From contig JAUCBJ010007672.1 of NCBI GenBank assembly GCA_032718475.1, forward strand, positions 1-35,064: a stretch of DNA of 35,064 nt, given 5' to 3'. Source of the stretch: Nemertoderma westbladi (taxonomy: Eukaryota; Xenacoelomorpha; Nemertodermatida; Nemertodermatidae). The position numbers and the translations under genes were made by a program. The notes below the pieces were generated by a model that was given only the letters and a program-made list of their open reading frames with translations, searched no databases and was not told where the DNA came from. Below, one piece after another: positions 33,353-35,064 of this stretch (positions are counted from its first letter, which is position 1; each line of letters opens with the position of its first letter).

Positions 33353-34307
33353 GAGACTGCTCCAACTAACGAGCTGACACGCCGTCTTCAGGGAGTGGAG
33401 TTTCATAATGAATGTTATTGTAAATTCTGGGATCTACGTTCCCTTGTACTAATAAAAACGCTTTGTTTCCGATCGATTTCTGGCACTAAGGCCCTTCTTC
33501 AGGGAAATAATATAATAAATGAAATATTACATAATACTGCAATGAAAAGATAGACCTAATATTTATAGTGCTAATTTAAATTTCAGGGGTCCTACGCGCT
33601 ACGGTACATTGCACGTGCCGTGCACAATTTGGAAGGTATAAAACTGATAAATGCAATAATGGTACCGGTATAATAGGCCTACGATTTTTTAAAAACCACA
33701 AAGAAATTCGAAAAATAGGATAAGGCGCAATAATTATTGTAGAGTAATATATGAAAAATTTTTTAACCTGAAATAAAAACTACTATAGTCAAAAACAAAT
33801 AAAGCCGGCGCATGAAACTGAAATGTACAGCTGCACCAACTAATTATTAATCTGTAAATGAGTACTTAATTTTTTTTAAAATAATCATTAAATAATAATA
33901 TTATTATTGCACCAGTGGTAGAATAATATTCTGGAACTGCTCTCCCAATGAAAAAATTAAATGCCATTAAACAAGCCCATTGACTAACGAAAATAATGTT
34001 GTACAGTAGAAGTGGGATAAAAACTCACTTAAGTAGTTAATTGAATTTATTGTGAATTATTCCAAAATACAGTATAAGTGAAAAATATAAAGTGCTATTA
34101 AACAACCCATTGCATTGGCCAGCCCATTGATTACCAAATAATATAAAACAGTTGACAAAATAAAACGGCAAATAATATTTTACATATTTAGTAAGTAAAA
34201 CTCAAGAGATCCATAAAATAAAGCTACAGTACTAATTATTTATTTGTACCGAAAATTCATTATTGTAGTAGACACAGCTATTATGACTATCACCAGCATT
34301 TAAATGT
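33353..34307. other. AT-rich non-coding sequence
   Basis: No gene seen. Near 33468-33505, on the minus strand, a CCTGAAGAAGGGC...GAAA motif resembles the ends of Penelope-like elements (see findings). TAATAATATTATTATT near 33893 is low complexity. Confidence 0.5.
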
Positions 34308-34312
34308 GGGGG

Positions 34313-34506
34313 ATTACTTTATTTAGAGGGGGGTCTAAATCGGTTAATGTACACGGCCTCACCATGAATACGCTCCTTATCGGTTCGGTATTTCCGAAAA
34401 ATGGTCACTCGCAAGTCACTAAGTTCACACTGGCGAAATTGTTCAACCAGGAGGTATTCTGTGTGGTCGTCGTAATCAGGAACGGCCTGCGCTCTAAAGT
34501 TCTTTA
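34313..34506 (-). other. Possible terminal exon of an unrecognised gene
   Basis: An open minus-strand frame reads from AQAVPDYDDHTEYLLVEQF, through LSDLRVTIFRKYRTDKERIH to AVYINRFRPPSK and a stop. The stop overlaps an AATAAA poly(A) signal (TCTAAATAAAG near 34315-34326). A possible acceptor is AACTTTAG|AGCG (about 34494-34501). Composition looks coding (charged and aromatic residues mixed) but I recognise no family. The inverted-repeat element copy 2 begins at its 5' edge and supplies the apparent ATG, so the true start or upstream exon lies beyond it. Confidence 0.35.
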
Positions 34507-34507
34507 T

Positions 34508-35015
34508 TGTGGGGCGAGCCACGAAGTTGGCGGAGCCTTAGCGAATTGACACTGTTAGGGGGTGGGTCAATTTATGCAAATAGTTGTCGTCGTCGTCGTC
34601 GTCGTCGTTGTCGTCGTCGTCGTTGTCGTCGTCGTTACGATTTTGACATGCTAATAACTTTGTCGGATTTAAAGCTGCCAAGTTGAAAATTTGTAGGTAT
34701 CAATATGAGCAAAAGTTGAGATTTTTGAGAGACTTTCAGACACCATCAGTGCAATGGTCTCCCGCTAGAGGGCCACATGTCTAAACATTAAATGCCCTCC
34801 CATTTCTTTGCTTTTAATCCGTTTAAGCTGAAACTTGGCAGATATGTATTAGACCATTAGCTGTGACTTTCAAAGGAGGCGAATCCATCTGCAGTTCTCC
34901 AGTCTGCCGCTAGAGGGCCAACGTGACTATTTGCATAAATTGACCTACCCCCTAACAGTGTCAATTCGCTAAGGCTCTGCCAACTTCGTGCTGCGCGAAG
35001 TCCCCACTTCGTGTT
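34508..35015. mobile_element. Foldback/MITE-like element, copy 2
   Basis: Same orientation as copy 1 and nearly identical outside the microsatellite. Terminal inverted repeats lie at 34520-34583 and 34927-34990. The GTC microsatellite (34584-34636) is about 35 bp shorter than in copy 1. Differences from copy 1 are few (for example CAGACACCATCAG for CATACACCATTAG), indicating a recent spread. CCGCTAGAGGGC occurs at 34762-34773 and 34907-34918. Confidence 0.92.
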
Positions 35016-35064
35016 ACTCTATGTTTGTTCATACGTTCTCTAAGACTCTGCTCAGTCTGTTCTA

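Overview
This is animal nuclear DNA. It has spliced genes with GT-AG introns, type II Golgi enzymes, several animal-type non-LTR retrotransposon families, MITE-like inverted-repeat elements and very large minisatellite arrays. The species cannot be read from the sequence. The expanded galactose sulfotransferase family and the retroelement types fit a marine invertebrate, perhaps an invertebrate deuterostome such as an echinoderm (inference, low confidence).

Two host genes lie head to head, and neither is visible as one long ORF. On the minus strand is part of a polypeptide N-acetylgalactosaminyltransferase (GALNT, GT27) gene. Four coding exons join in phase at 11039-10948, 10626-10457, 8314-8145 and 3587-3391. 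The membrane-anchor exon was not found and the 3' exons lie beyond base 1. On the plus strand is a complete-looking two-exon galactose 3-O-sulfotransferase (Gal3ST-like) gene. Exon 1 (18597-18795) carries the signal anchor and exon 2 (29727-30673) the catalytic domain, giving 381 residues. Both products should act in the Golgi on glycans: GALNT starts mucin-type O-glycans and Gal3ST sulfates galactose.

Tandem arrays fill much of the introns. The GALNT introns and 3' flank hold a 41-bp array (697-3160), a 31-bp array built over the exon 5' splice site (3211-3396), a second 31-bp array (5200-5851) and a ~43-bp array (8838-10345). The single Gal3ST intron holds a 10.4-kb array of 37/40/41-bp units (18850-29230), including a 2.39-kb near-identical internal duplication. 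Smaller arrays lie at 11571-11785 (52 bp) and 32151-32479 (38 bp). Arrays make up roughly 45% of the window.

The rest is a graveyard of mobile elements. It includes a LINE endonuclease piece (3716-4430), LINE ORF1 and RT pieces (5855-6800, 7210-7401), a decayed Ty3/Gypsy pol (11800-12840), four pieces of one LINE family (13040-14385, 17329-17640, 30900-32090, 33095-33352) and a piece of another (32740-33065). A 444-bp MITE with a 4-bp target duplication lies at 16497-16940. Two copies of a ~0.5-kb inverted-repeat element (4509-5052, 34508-35015) each carry two CTCF-like motifs. No tRNA, rRNA or CRISPR locus was seen.
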